Below are positions 1 to 11,400 of a stretch of DNA of 21,697 nucleotides, one piece after another. Below the pieces are notes generated by a model. It was not told the DNA's origin, made no database searches, and worked only from the letters and a program-made list of their open reading frames with translations. Each line of letters starts with the position of its first letter. Position 1 is the first letter of the stretch. Source of the DNA: a virus; the IMG/VR virus record IMGVR_UViG_3300034101_003863, positions 1 through 21,697 of that record; one strand, written 5' to 3'. The position numbers were made by a program, and so were the translations under genes.

Positions 1-3000
1 AAAATGGCAGAAATACCACCTGTACCGTCATCACCCTTTACGGTATATAAAGTCCAGTAAGTATTAGAACTAATAGGATAAACTGGCGTAACTATAGAAG
101 CACTAGAAGTATGTCCCAAAATACAAGACCAACCATAACCATAAGAATCTATTACTATATCTCCTAGACTATAGTCTGTAGCAATAGCCCAGTTCCCTTT
201 AAAGACATTTCTAGTTGCATTGTCAACAGGTCTAGTAGCACCAACAACAGAACTCCATTCCATACCCGTACCGGAAGAGAATATCAAATTACCAGAACTA
301 TTCCTAACAGAGATACTATTAAAGTTAGCAGCTCCTGATTTATCTATTCTCCAACCAGTATAACTTCCACCACTATTACTATAATTATCTGACTGAATGA
401 TATTTCCAACCTGTGCCATATTAGTAATATAGGCAGTATTAGTTGCTAGTGCATTAGTTAATAAAGAGCCAGAAATAATCTGGTCTCCGTCTATAAATGC
501 TTTACCAGCATCACAGGTTAAATTAGTATCCCCTTTATAAGTAGCCAAAATTCTGCCACCAGCAGCAATAGCAGTAACAGATGAAGTAGAGCTTTGTAAA
601 GTAGTATTTCCTGGGATGTAATATAGATATAAAGTTCCGGCAGTCCATTGAACATTACCAGCAGTAACAGTTACATTTGTAGTTCCATTTTTAATACCTA
701 CAAAAGAACTCCAAGCTACATAGTTATTAGCAGGACTGTTAGGGGTAAATTGAAGCCCTGTGTAAGTGTATGTATCTGGATCCACAGAGGCAGACGTGAC
801 CGCAACTGAAGAACTTTCATCACCTGCACCGAATGCATCATAGAGAGTCACTGTGTATTTGAAAGTGGTTCCTGCAGTCGCTTCAAAATCGATGAAGCTG
901 GATGTGGTTTCCACGCTCTTTTGTAAAACCGTACCTGCAGAGTTATATTGCTTAAACACATACTTCAGTACATCTATATCAGACACGACAGGAACTTTTA
1001 AATATGCCGCATTAAACACAGGAGTAAAGTCCAAGGTCACAGCAGATGGTTTTGCATTGTCAAAAGTTGCATCCAAAGATGTTGATGACAAGTAGCCTGC
1101 GCTGTCCAGCGCAAACAATTTTATTTTGAATTTACGAGTGGCATTGCCGAATATTGAAGCATTCTTTTCAAAACTCATCGAGTATTGACCGTCCAACTTG
1201 TTGTCAGGGGTAATCACTTCAGTGGCTTTCAAAGTGTTTGTGTCGTGCGTGTAAAATTGTAAAACATACTTATCCAACGTGACACTTTTTGCTTTATTCG
1301 GTAGCGCATTCGACCACACAAACACGATATCTTTTGTGTTGAAAGAAACTGTCAAAACCCCATTGGATGCGATTGGCGCATCTTTCCCCTCCAAATGTAA
1401 ATTTGTTGGAGGAAGCAATTCAGAATTTTGCATCGTGTAGGAAATACCACCGCCATAAGTTCCAAGAATTTTGTTATTTTTCAGCTCAGTCAGCAATGTC
1501 GTGGATCGTACGGTGTACCTGTTTGCATCCGACGATGTTGTGTCAAAGTATAGATATAAAACACCAGCGGTCCATGCTGCATAACCTTCAGCAACCGTTT
1601 TCAGAAATGTGCCGTCTTTATAAACATTGAATGAATTCCAGGCAATCTTGTTGGCACTGGGGTTGTTTGGAGTCAACACAAGACCTTCAAACTTATACAC
1701 ATTGTCAATGAAGAATTCAGCTTCTTGGGTGCTGCTGTAAGTGAAGTCAGACAACTTACCTGCTCTTGAAATCGAACGCACAGCAAAGAAAGCACTTGGA
1801 GTGCTGAGCTTTGGCAATATGAACGTGTTGTCCACTGCTCTACCAATCTCATTGAATATCGGTAAATTGCCGGAAGTTCTTGGTCCACCAGCTTCGTACA
1901 TATACAACACATATCCAGCAAATTCAGAGAAATTCACCGGAGCCCAGGTCAAAGTTCCTGAAGAATTTGCCAAAGCATTGTTGCTCGGTTCATACACAAT
2001 CCACGCAGGTGCCGGAATCGACATTGCATACGTATTGTTTGGCTTCTGATATTCATTTGCTTTTTGAGACCATGACAAGTGTGTGTGATCGAACATTTGA
2101 GCTTGAACTTCGCAAGTATTTTCTTCCGTGACTTTCACACTGTTGATTCTGAAGTATTCATTGGAAATGCCGATGGTATTACTCGTGAGTGTTATAAAAT
2201 CCCCAGGTTCAAGATATTTATCTTTTATTTGATATTTGAACTTTATGCTGTAAGCTGTTCTGCTTGTTCTGACAAGTTCTTCTGCTTTTGCCAAAGCATG
2301 ATATCTGTCTGTGGCACCTTCAAAAAACTGCTCCATTTCCAACAGGGTATTGCTATCTTCCAACAACATCGTTTGATAAACGGTATTGTCATTTGTCACA
2401 GTTATGATCGAGCTGAAGGCAGTTTCTCTCGTTGTCCAAATGATTTTAGAACCTTTAGTCAACTTTGCACCCACAGCCTTGTCACCGCCAGAGTTACTGC
2501 CTGTGATCACAATTTTGTAAACCTTATCTATGTTGGCGTTTCCTAGCGTTACCGTTTGAGAACCAAGGGTCGACCAATCACTTTTCGAATAAGTATACAG
2601 TTGCGTGTTGCTGTCGTCATAAATTGTGATTGTCAGAGAATCATCCGCAGTGTATTCTAAAGTCATGGCACCCACGTCAGCCTTTCTCACAATTATGTTG
2701 TAAGTCAAGGTTGTATTGTTTGTCGCCGTGGACCATACACCGTAGTTATTCAGAAACCTGCCGCCAACTTGCTCTTCGTCATAACTATAGTCTGCGAGAG
2801 GGTAACGAACACCTCCGACACCGACCAAGGATGTTCCTGGGTATTTAGGAGGCCATGACACAGAATCTTCTTTGAAGTTTTCAGTTTCATTGTTGAATCT
2901 CACTATGCAGTGATTCAATCGCTCACTGGCTGTGGGCCAAGCCATCTCTATGTCTTGATCCATTATGAGATCATCTTCAGTCAAAGTTGCCGCAACGACT

Positions 3001-4211
3001 ATATTCGAATTCGACTGATTTGGATACTGCAAACTCAGCTTATATTTTCCGCCTGACCAAACAAGTCTTGCGTCTCCCATTGTGGCAAGAATAGCTTCAA
3101 CATTGTCTCTTACGGGTTTCTTTGTGTCAATGATTATATTACATTCATACAAAGGTAAATCTCTTGTTGAGACATTCTTCTTGCCGTCTGTGGATTTCCA
3201 AATTTTGCCGCCCACGGTCACGTTTGTTTGCACAGTCATTTCTGCAACCGGAGCACAAGCTTCGAATGATGCCAAGTCAATCTCCAGTACATCCACAGAT
3301 CCACCTGAAGTTGTGTCCATCAGGTAATCCAACAAACACCATACAGGATTGTTGCTATATTCCCACACAGTGTTCAATACACCGTTGGTTACTTTTCTGA
3401 TCAATTTACCTTCGATCAAAAATTGCAGAGAAGGAACTCCGCTAAATTGTGGATCATCTCTGTCCAAACGAATCACGGCAGATATGTAAGCCATTCCTTT
3501 GAATGTGGCATTGCTTCTGTCCGGAAAGTTCTGTGAGATAATTACATCTGCCTTGTTCAAACCTGCTTCAGTGTAATGTGCGTCAATACGCATTGCGGAA
3601 CGAGGTTTGCTTGGGTCATTCCATTTTGTTTTGGAAGGATCTTCGTCCGCTGTGTAAGAGGTGCCTGCAGGGACAGAGCCGTACGTACCCAATGCAGGGT
3701 CGTCTAAATAACGAGAATCTTCGATGATCACGTCAATCACGTTGTTGATTGGACCTATGCACAGTGCTTGTTGAAAGTAAAGAAATTCATTTCTGGAGCC
3801 ATTTGTGTAAGAGCGGTCAAGCATTGTGCTCGTACCATACACGTAATCATGCGACACCACGGCTGATTCACCCGTGACAGCATTCATTTCCAACATTGTA
3901 TATGACCCTGACTGAGTCACAGCGGGTGTCAAGCTTTCTCCAAAGCTCTTGTCTGCATTTGAAGCCACAAAGTTAAAATCGCTTGACGTATTGTGATACG
4001 TCCTGATACCGCCTATTTTAGCTCTTCCATATACCAATCCCAGATGCTCTGGTTGTCCTTCGACAACGGTTTCAAAACCTTTTCTAGCCTCTGCAGCTTC
4101 ATTGTTTTGTGCAGGAGTTTTCTTTTTAGATTGTGTCAACTGAAATATGACAGAGGCAATTGTCATCACTATGGAAACAACTGCCATGATTGTTGCAAAT
4201 AAACCTGCCAT
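1..4211 (-). CDS. Tail-tip hub / host-specificity protein (lambda J-like), 3' end cut by window edge
   Basis: An uninterrupted frame of 1403 codons runs from ATG at 4211 off the left edge. I checked by eye that it has no in-frame stop. The start overlaps the preceding stop (TGATG), which suggests translational coupling. The N-terminus has a hydrophobic stretch at residues 3-25. It is followed by VYGRAKIGG (about 60-68), typical of phage tip-attachment proteins, and by ARLVWSGGKYKLSLQYP (about 378-394), typical of the J/Phage-tail_3 region. Residues about 730-832 look like a fibronectin III domain. Two similar modules follow (about 839-927 and 1147-1234), each with WTAG.LYLY. Then come IDGDQI and GWRIDKSGAANFN (about 1235-1300), as in DUF1983-type tail fibres. 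A W/Y-rich segment resembling small carbohydrate-binding domains (about 1334-1395) comes next, then a GDDGTGG start. Role (inferred from family): closes the tail tip and contacts the receptor. The family call is solid; receptor binding is inferred. Confidence 0.85.
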   Translation of the reverse strand, partial: MAGLFATIMAVVSIVMTIASVIFQLTQSKKKTPAQNNEAAEARKGFETVVEGQPEHLGLVYGRAKIGGIRTYHNTSSDFNFVASNADKSFGESLTPAVTQSGSYTMLEMNAVTGESAVVSHDYVYGTSTMLDRSYTNGSRNEFLYFQQALCIGPINNVIDVIIEDSRYLDDPALGTYGSVPAGTSYTADEDPSKTKWNDPSKPRSAMRIDAHYTEAGLNKADVIISQNFPDRSNATFKGMAYISAVIRLDRDDPQFSGVPSLQFLIEGKLIRKVTNGVLNTVWEYSNNPVWCLLDYLMDTTSGGSVDVLEIDLASFEACAPVAEMTVQTNVTVGGKIWKSTDGKKNVSTRDLPLYECNIIIDTKKPVRDNVEAILATMGDARLVWSGGKYKLSLQYPNQSNSNIVVAATLTEDDLIMDQDIEMAWPTASERLNHCIVRFNNETENFKEDSVSWPPKYPGTSLVGVGGVRYPLADYSYDEEQVGGRFLNNYGVWSTATNNTTLTYNIIVRKADVGAMTLEYTADDSLTITIYDDSNTQLYTYSKSDWSTLGSQTVTLGNANIDKVYKIVITGSNSGGDKAVGAKLTKGSKIIWTTRETAFSSIITVTNDNTVYQTMLLEDSNTLLEMEQFFEGATDRYHALAKAEELVRTSRTAYSIKFKYQIKDKYLEPGDFITLTSNTIGISNEYFRINSVKVTEENTCEVQAQMFDHTHLSWSQKANEYQKPNNTYAMSIPAPAWIVYEPSNNALANSSGTLTWAPVNFSEFAGYVLYMYEAGGPRTSGNLPIFNEIGRAVDNTFILPKLSTPSAFFAVRSISRAGKLSDFTYSSTQEAEFFIDNVYKFEGLVLTPNNPSANKIAWNSFNVYKDGTFLKTVAEGYAAWTAGVLYLYFDTTSSDANRYTVRSTTLLTELKNNKILGTYGGGISYTMQNSELLPPTNLHLEGKDAPIASNGVLTVSFNTKDIVFVWSNALPNKAKSVTLDKYVLQFYTHDTNTLKATEVITPDNKLDGQYSMSFEKNASIFGNATRKFKIKLFALDSAGYLSSTSLDATFDNAKPSAVTLDFTPVFNAAYLKVPVVSDIDVLKYVFKQYNSAGTVLQKSVETTSSFIDFEATAGTTFKYTVTLYDAFGAGDESSSVAVTSASVDPDTYTYTGLQFTPNSPANNYVAWSSFVGIKNGTTNVTVTAGNVQWTAGTLYLYYIPGNTTLQSSTSSVTAIAAGGRILATYKGDTNLTCDAGKAFIDGDQIISGSLLTNALATNTAYITNMAQVGNIIQSDNYSNSGGSYTGWRIDKSGAANFNSISVRNSSGNLIFSSGTGMEWSSVVGATRPVDNATRNVFKGNWAIATDYSLGDIVIDSYGYGWSCILGHTSSASIVTPVYPISSNTYWTLYTVKGDDGTGGISAI

Positions 4212-4816
4212 CAGACTTTACCCCACTTTAATGTTATGGCACCTGAACCTTCATATATTTGATCACAACTGGAATCATTGGCATCTCTTTGTCTCACAAA
4301 ATCTCTGCTTATGAATAAAGATTTTTTCGAATCTAAATTTCTCATTGGGCTTGAGCCTGTTATTTGCAAAATATTTTCTCCAAGTTCATTTGTCTTGATT
4401 AAGTAAGAAGCACCGTCTATACGACCTTTGTATACTATCGGACAATCTGCGATTTCCAAATAAGGAAAACCTGTTGAATGATTCACAAAACCAAGGCGAC
4501 CCTCTAAGACTCTTCCGACAAGATTGTTCCTGACACTCGACATTTTGCTCAGCATAGGGTCTGCCAAAGTTATCTTATATTGTTCTCTGTCAACATTTGT
4601 GTTCATTTGAGGAGGATCGATTGAAATCAATGTTGCATCTGAAGAATAATTATACCCAACAAGATCAACGCCTGCATTTTGCAATTGTATATCCATGAAG
4701 TAATTTGTTGTGCTGTACATAATACTTCCGTCATAATTCAATATTCGTAACATATAAAATACATCAACAACTTCTTGTGATAATGCGTTGCGTACATTCA
4801 CACTGAAATTGATCAT
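4211..4816 (-). CDS. Distal tail / baseplate hub-type minor tail protein (DUF2163-like)
   Basis: 201 residues. It lies between the other small tail-tip protein and the J-like hub, a position usually held by baseplate or distal tail components in siphoviruses. The C-terminal third (SSPMRNLDSKKSLFISRDF, then RQRDANDSSCDQIYEGSGA and WGK) resembles the end of DUF2163/distal-tail proteins, where a Cys-containing R..D.S...Y.G pattern precedes a terminal W-G-K. The middle contains ITLADPMLSKMSSVRNNLVGR, with the look of a beta-rich hub domain. There is no signal peptide or membrane segment. Its ATG overlaps the stop of the upstream gene by one base (stop and start share 4816), and its own TGA overlaps the hub ATG, so translation is probably coupled. 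Assignment rests on position plus a faint C-terminal resemblance; the exact family is uncertain. Confidence 0.6.
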   Translation of the reverse strand: MINFSVNVRNALSQEVVDVFYMLRILNYDGSIMYSTTNYFMDIQLQNAGVDLVGYNYSSDATLISIDPPQMNTNVDREQYKITLADPMLSKMSSVRNNLVGRVLEGRLGFVNHSTGFPYLEIADCPIVYKGRIDGASYLIKTNELGENILQITGSSPMRNLDSKKSLFISRDFVRQRDANDSSCDQIYEGSGAITLKWGKV

Positions 4817-5451
4817 CAGATTGCCTCCACCAGTTTGACCGTGCCATTATCCATCAATATACCGTCTTCATAAACCATTCCTATCACGGTGTCTGTGTCA
4901 TACTTACAGTTCATGATCACGTCATCTTGATATGTGATTGTGGTTCCTGCCGGGACGGCTGAACGTAATACGGGATAGATATTCAATGCAACTGTGTTCA
5001 AAGTGCCTGATAAAACAGCATCAGATGTGATCATATAAATCTTTGTGTGATTACTGAACTTTATGAATGTACCTTTTGGTATGACTTTTGCGTTGTTACT
5101 TGCGTTTGCACTGATCAACAGTTGTGATGCACTTGCCGCAGTTGCGGCATAAATTGCCACTGTGCTCGTGGCTGTCTTGGCCTGTTTTGCCCCGTAATTT
5201 TGGGGCATTATAATTTGCATTGTTTCTGAAACACCTTTCGTGATAAAATTTACCATCAGGTCTTGAGCGGAGGTGGAAAGTGGAGACAATCGCGCCTCCA
5301 CCTCCCATCTTTGTGTTGCTCTTCTGAAGGTATTTCTTTTCAATGAAAGGGTATCTGAAACAGTCACAGGTTGATTACTTCTGACTGTGAGCGGAGTCAC
5401 AAATTCAGCTATCACCTTCGCCTGTGTCGAATCGTAGATACCATATGCCAT
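4816..5451 (-). CDS. Minor/distal tail protein
   Basis: 211 residues, directly downstream of the tape measure gene and overlapping its stop by one base (TAATG). The N-terminal part (residues about 20-75) contains LSLKRNTFRRATQRWEVEAR and TMQIIMPQNYG. This resembles the beta-barrel of distal tail-type proteins that form the first ring below the tube, in which an R-W-E motif precedes a long helix. The middle is Ala/Ser/Thr-rich (about 90-125). The C-terminal half (about 125-205) is mostly beta, with PKGTFIKFSNHTKIYMITS. That stretch looks like a small inserted barrel of the kind seen in phage tail proteins where values such as 'start/finish of coordinate' are bounded. Gene order (tape measure, this protein, a second ~200-residue protein, J-like hub) supports a tail-tip role. 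I do not recognise a specific named family with confidence. Confidence 0.6.
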   Translation of the reverse strand: MAYGIYDSTQAKVIAEFVTPLTVRSNQPVTVSDTLSLKRNTFRRATQRWEVEARLSPLSTSAQDLMVNFITKGVSETMQIIMPQNYGAKQAKTATSTVAIYAATAASASQLLISANASNNAKVIPKGTFIKFSNHTKIYMITSDAVLSGTLNTVALNIYPVLRSAVPAGTTITYQDDVIMNCKYDTDTVIGMVYEDGILMDNGTVKLVEAI

Positions 5452-8400
5452 TATCTTCTATAACCTCTTTCTTTATTGTGATTGTTTACACCTTCCGCGA
5501 TATTGGGAAGCATTTTGTATATTTCTGCTTTTGTTTGTCTAGAGATGTCACCTGTGATTGTCAAGTTGACAATTTGTTGACTTCCTGAAGAATTTGCAGA
5601 TGCTGCTGGCTTTATGTCAACCATGTTCGGTTGAAGCATCACAGGAGTCGATGTATCTCCGATTAAACCACCTGTGGCAAATTTTGGAGTCTTTCCTGAA
5701 TTTAAGGCTTGAAGCAAACCCAGATGTTCTTTAGTTGCTGCGGCATTCACCACGAATTCACCGTTGGATACCATTGCCATTATGGAATCAGAAGTCCCTG
5801 TGCCTGGGCCGGATATGCGACCACCGTCGGCAAAGAAACCTCCCATGCTCGAAAAAGCACCCATTATGGAGCTTCCAATATCACCTAAACTACCGCCAAG
5901 ACTACCCATCAAACTACTTAAACCGTCAGTTAAGCTTCCAAAAACACTACCAAAAGACTCGCCTATTCCTGATAACAAATCACCGCCTTTTGAAAACAAA
6001 CTTGAAAAAGAGTCAGATATTGTTGAGAAGATGCTGCTACTTTCGCCCACAGAACTTGCCATATTTGTTTCAAAAGTATCTGCCATTGAAGCAAACTTAG
6101 GAGTAAATGCGGATTCCATTGCAGAAGCACTGTCACCAATCTTCGATGGCATCCCGGAAACTGCTGAAAGATCTGCCATGTTTGACGAAATCCCTGCACC
6201 TTCAAAATTCATCATGGTGCTCGGAGATGTATTCCACAATCCGGACACAGGATCAAAACCTGAAGCAATATTGCCAAACAATTGATTTGTAGGAGAACCA
6301 GCGGAAACCAAACCAGAAACTTGGCTTGATAACCCTGCAAATAAAGAAGTGCCCTGGGCAAGTCTATTTCCTTTATCGCCACCTTTGTCTTGCCCCAATA
6401 GAATCTTCTCAATCCTTTGAAGCACAGTCACGGTTTCAGCCGTGTTTGCGGAGACACCTTGGTCTGTGTATTGCCCAAATGTGCTGCTGAAACTGTCCAA
6501 GAAAGACTTATCACCGAACAAACTTGAGAATGTGGCGGAACCTGCTGAGAACACACCCTTGCCAAGATCAGAAATCATACCACCGGCTTTTTCCGTCAAA
6601 GGCTTGGTTAAACCTTCAATGAATGTGTCTGTGATAGAGCCTGTGACTTTGTCCAGCATACCAGCGGTAAATTCCTTGAATGTGGATTTACCTTTGACAA
6701 GATCTTTTATGCCATCCTTGAAGCCAGAAGATACGTCAGATGAGAACGCCTTGCCTGCATCTTCAGCGGCTTTCTTCATGGAGACTTCATCAAGTTTTTC
6801 TTTAATTTTATCGAGTTGATCATTATAGTCATCCACAGATTTCTTTAGCAGTCTGCGAGTATCATCTGAGATCAAATCACTGTCTAGTAATGCATTTGTT
6901 TCACCTATTTTTGATACCAAGTCTATTGCAGCTTTCGCCTGTGCATCTGATGCATTCAACCATGTTTCTTCAAAAGTCTGTCCATAATGGATAAATGCCA
7001 GTTTTAATTTTCGCAAGCTACTTGTGGTATTTGATTGTAAAGTTTTATAAAATTGCTCATTTTCTTTCAATCTAGCATCGTCTATGGCCTGGTAAGCAGC
7101 ATCACTTCTTTGTGTACCAGAAGTACTAGGCTTATTATCAATTACATCTACTGTGGGTAGGGTTTTTGTGTCAGACGGTAATGGCTTACCTGTTGTCAAA
7201 ATTGCATTTGTATTCTCAATACCTTTCTTTATCTCTTTTTGTAATTCAACCTGAGCAGTTAAAGGGTCTTGCATTGTCTTTTGAAGTTGTTCATAAACAG
7301 ACAATGGATCTGCACCTTCCGCCAATTTATTGAATATTTTGGTTTGTTCTTCTGTCAACTGAGGTAAATCGCCTATTTTTGACAAAGCATCTAACGCCCC
7401 TAGATTTTCAATTGAGATTTGTCTTTGTGCTCTAGGAACTTTTATAAAATCTTTAAATTCAATACCACTTTGTCCAGATAAAGCTTTGAATTTTTCAAAA
7501 GCTGCCTTAGCACCTGTTGTCATACCTTCTGTGATAGATTTAGCAAAAGAGGAAGTTATTGCAGCAAAATCTAATACATTTTCTTTTATTGAAATTGCTC
7601 TTTTATTTGCTTGATCCAATAATCCCACCAACTCTTTAAACCTAAGATTGTTTTTAGGATCTTTCATGGACTCTTGTAAGGAAGTTATTTCAGAATCAAT
7701 TTGAAATAAATCTTGTATAGTACTATCCGGTAACAATTTAATCAAAGAATTGTCAGTAACACCAACTCTGCTCAAACCCTGCAACATTTTTGCAGGTGTG
7801 GAATAAATGACCTTGGATAATTTTTCAAATGCAATTGCAGAAGCTCTCATTTTACGTTCAACAAGCTTGTCTATTTCTGATTTACTTACAGTATTGCCCA
7901 ATTTTTGAATTGCTTCTTCCAAGTCAGATACAGCATATAGTGCTGATTTAAGTTGTTCAAAATCAGTGCTTGATAATACTTTAAGATCTTCTACGGTTAT
8001 TTGTTGACCAGTTGCAGACAATAAAGATGTCAAAGATTTTGCTTCTTTTGTTGTTTCTGTAAAATCCTTTTTAAGTCTCTCTATTTTAGAACTTAATTTT
8101 GCAACAGATTCTTGAGAACCTCCACTTTGCATCAAAGTATCTCTTTCTTCTATCATTGCGTTTAAATCAACGATAGCCTTACGAGTCGGATTTATGCCCT
8201 TTGTTCTTATTGCATCGTAATAATCAATACCAGCTCTTGAAGCTAAATCAAGCATTGCCAATGACGAAGTACTACCAGAAGTTAATTCTTTTGTAAAATC
8301 TGTATTTAATTGTTTTAAACTTGTTTGTGTTTCTTCAAAAGCAGTGGTATATGCTTTACCCACATCATCAGCTTGTTTAAAAATATAACCCATTTTAGCT

Positions 8401-11400
8401 TTTTCTAAAGTAGGTCCTGGAGATAGTAGGCTTATAGATTTCTTTGTTTTAAGATCTTCTACTTTATTGGCCAATTCAGTATAGGCCTTTGCATATTTAT
8501 CAGCAGCCTCATCCGTCATTCTCTGATATACTTGGTCGGAAAATACGGGAGCACCAGCCTTGGTCATTATGTCTTTGAGTTTAAATTGCTTTCTAGACAT
8601 ATCCACAGCTTCACCAAGATTCTTTTCTTGTGTAAATCTTGTGACCAATTCTTTTATTCGAATTATTATTTCACCTCTTTGTCCAATATCAGATGTTTTA
8701 TCCAATTGTTCATTTAAAACTTTAGCTTCATTTCCGATTTCTTTCAAACGATCTAGAGATGCCTGATCAGCCACTAATAATTCTTTGAAATTTACTTTAG
8801 AGCCTGTTAACGTGGTTAAGTTTGCTTCTAAATTTTGCAGTTGTTTGTTAAACTCTTCAATCTTAGTTCTTTCTCCAAGATCTTTGTAAGCAGTGAATAT
8901 ATCATTTGTTGCACTACTTAGGGCTTCTGCTTGTTTTACTTGTAAACCAGTCCGTGCTTGTTCAGAGAGAGGTGTTGGAGTATACTTACCCATAAAACCT
9001 GTCTTTGCTGTTCGTGCCAATTCATCGGTATACTTAACATAATCGGAAGTGGCTTTATTAATTTTTTCAACCAAGCCAGGATCCAAATTATCTATCATTG
9101 TAGATGCTTTATACAATTCACTCAGATTCTTTTCAGACTTAGATAACCCTTTGAAATCTGCCTTATATTTAGTACCTTTTTCAGAAGATAAATTTCTTAT
9201 TTCATCTGCAATTTGTTTTGCAGCTTCTTTATCAAAAGTCACCTTAAGTTTAGCCTTTAAGAAATTTTCTTTTATGGTATACTTAAAATCCAATACACCC
9301 TGCTCAAAATTATTTGCTATTTTATCGAAATTTCTAATAGGTTCTGGGTTATAAATTTTATTCAAACTTTCTTCTATCTTAGAAGGATCAAATGCAGATT
9401 TTGAAGTCAATTTATCTGTTAATTTAGATAAACCTTTTATTTCGTCTTCAATGGCTTTCCTTTCTTCTGAACCAAATTCAGCGCCTTTTTCATAAGAATT
9501 TGCTGAATTAATTAAACTAGTATTAAGCTCATCTATTCTGGAGTTAAGCTTATCAATAGATGCTGTATCTAAGTTATTTTTATTTATATCTCTTATATCA
9601 TAACCGATACTTACTCTACGCTCTTTTGCAAAAGCCTCTGCTTGTTTAGATAATCCTGTTATATCAGACGTCTTAGTTGTACTACCTAGTCCAATGATTT
9701 CTTTTGTCTTACCATATACACTTTGAAGATCTTCCAATAAATTCCCAGATTCACCAAATAACCATGTATATAATAAACCTCCACCAACAACTGTTATTGC
9801 AATTGCACCAATCAATGTTGATATAGATAAGCCTATCAATTTAGCCAAATTACGAAATACCTTCAAAAATGCTGCTTGCAAAGAACGATTAAAATGAAAG
9901 GCAAGTAAAGCAGCTGCAGTGCCGCCTATCTCTGCCAACTGAGATCCACCTAAAAGATTCCCACCCAGTGCACCTAGAAAATAACTACTTGCAATTATTC
10001 CAACACCTTTGAAAGCCAATGCGAATTTACCAATCCCTTCTATACCGCTTTTGAAAACTGTTTTAAAGTCTATATATTTGAAGATATTCATAAATGATAA
10101 AGCTTTTTGCGCTAAATTTGCAAAGCTTCCACCCAATTGAACAGAACTCGTAAGTGCTTTTGCTGTTATGTCAGAAGTTATAATATTACCAATTAATTTA
10201 AAAGTACTAAGTATCTGATCTTTAAAGAAATATATACTTGCAAGTGTGATACTACTATAGAATCCAAAACTATCAGGCAATCCTGAAAATATTTCCTTAA
10301 AATTAATTGAAGTTATGCTTTCTTTTATTGAATCAAATAATGTTTTTTGAGATATTGCCGCGTCTTCACTTGCATTTGCCATGGAAGAGAATAACGACAT
10401 TGCCATACCTATTAATATGGTTATCCCGAGTCTGCCAAAAAGGAATTTACCGATTACACCCATTGAACCTGAAGTTCCTGAAAATTTAGAAGAAAAACCT
10501 GTCAATATTGATGATATATTCGTGATAGTTGCATTTGTTGAATTTGAAAAATAATCCAATACTTTTGGTATCTGATTGAAAGAAGATAATAAAACATCTC
10601 TCATGGATTTTGAAATATCCTCAAACACCTTTACAAATTTCATTTTCGTGGACATCTGAGGTAATGTTTTGCTACTAAACACATCAAATAAATTTGTATG
10701 CTTAGAAATTTCCGACATCGTCAGCATCATTCCCTTTAGTATCGGATCTAATATTTCTTTTCTAACTGTTTTCAACAATGTTGCACTGCCTTTGTCACCC
10801 AAGAGTGCAAGGTAAATTAGACCACCTTGTGCAGCCAAATGTGCAATCGGAGAGCCTGAAAATAGTGAATCAAATGTTCCTAGTGAATTAAGGATCAAAC
10901 CTAAAACTGAGAAGGTAGTTACTGCTCGCCCCTTTCCAAATAACATCTCAGATATTAAGCCTTCTTTTCCGCCAACAAATTTACCTAGACTGGTTCCCAA
11001 GGAAAATATCAACTCTATTTTGTCTTTGAAAATACCTAAATAAGCTAATCCTTTCAGTATATTCTTACCTAAGAAATAACTCAAAAGAAGTCCTAGAGGT
11101 CCGCTGATTCCTGCCAGATCTGCAATACCTAATATAGCAGATAAGGCTGTTCCTATTATAGGCAATTCTTTTACAAAACCTGTTATAAAACGTGAGGTGG
11201 CCACTGATAGTGCATTGAGTAATGCGGGTAAACTTTCAATAAAACTAGCAACAAACTTTCCGGCCAATTCACCTACAAAATTAAAAGCAGCTCCAACCAG
11301 ACTTTCATTTGCAAAAGCATTTGTCAATTCTTCTGTTAAAAACGTAGAACTCTTAATAAAGCTAGATAGCAAGGCACCTTCAATTATTAGTTTAATACCA

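Noticed and set aside
853-4202. Short plus-strand open frames in the left 4 kb
   Set aside because: All lie antisense to the tail-tip gene, have no ribosome-binding sites or family features, and are read from a frame that is clearly coding on the minus strand.
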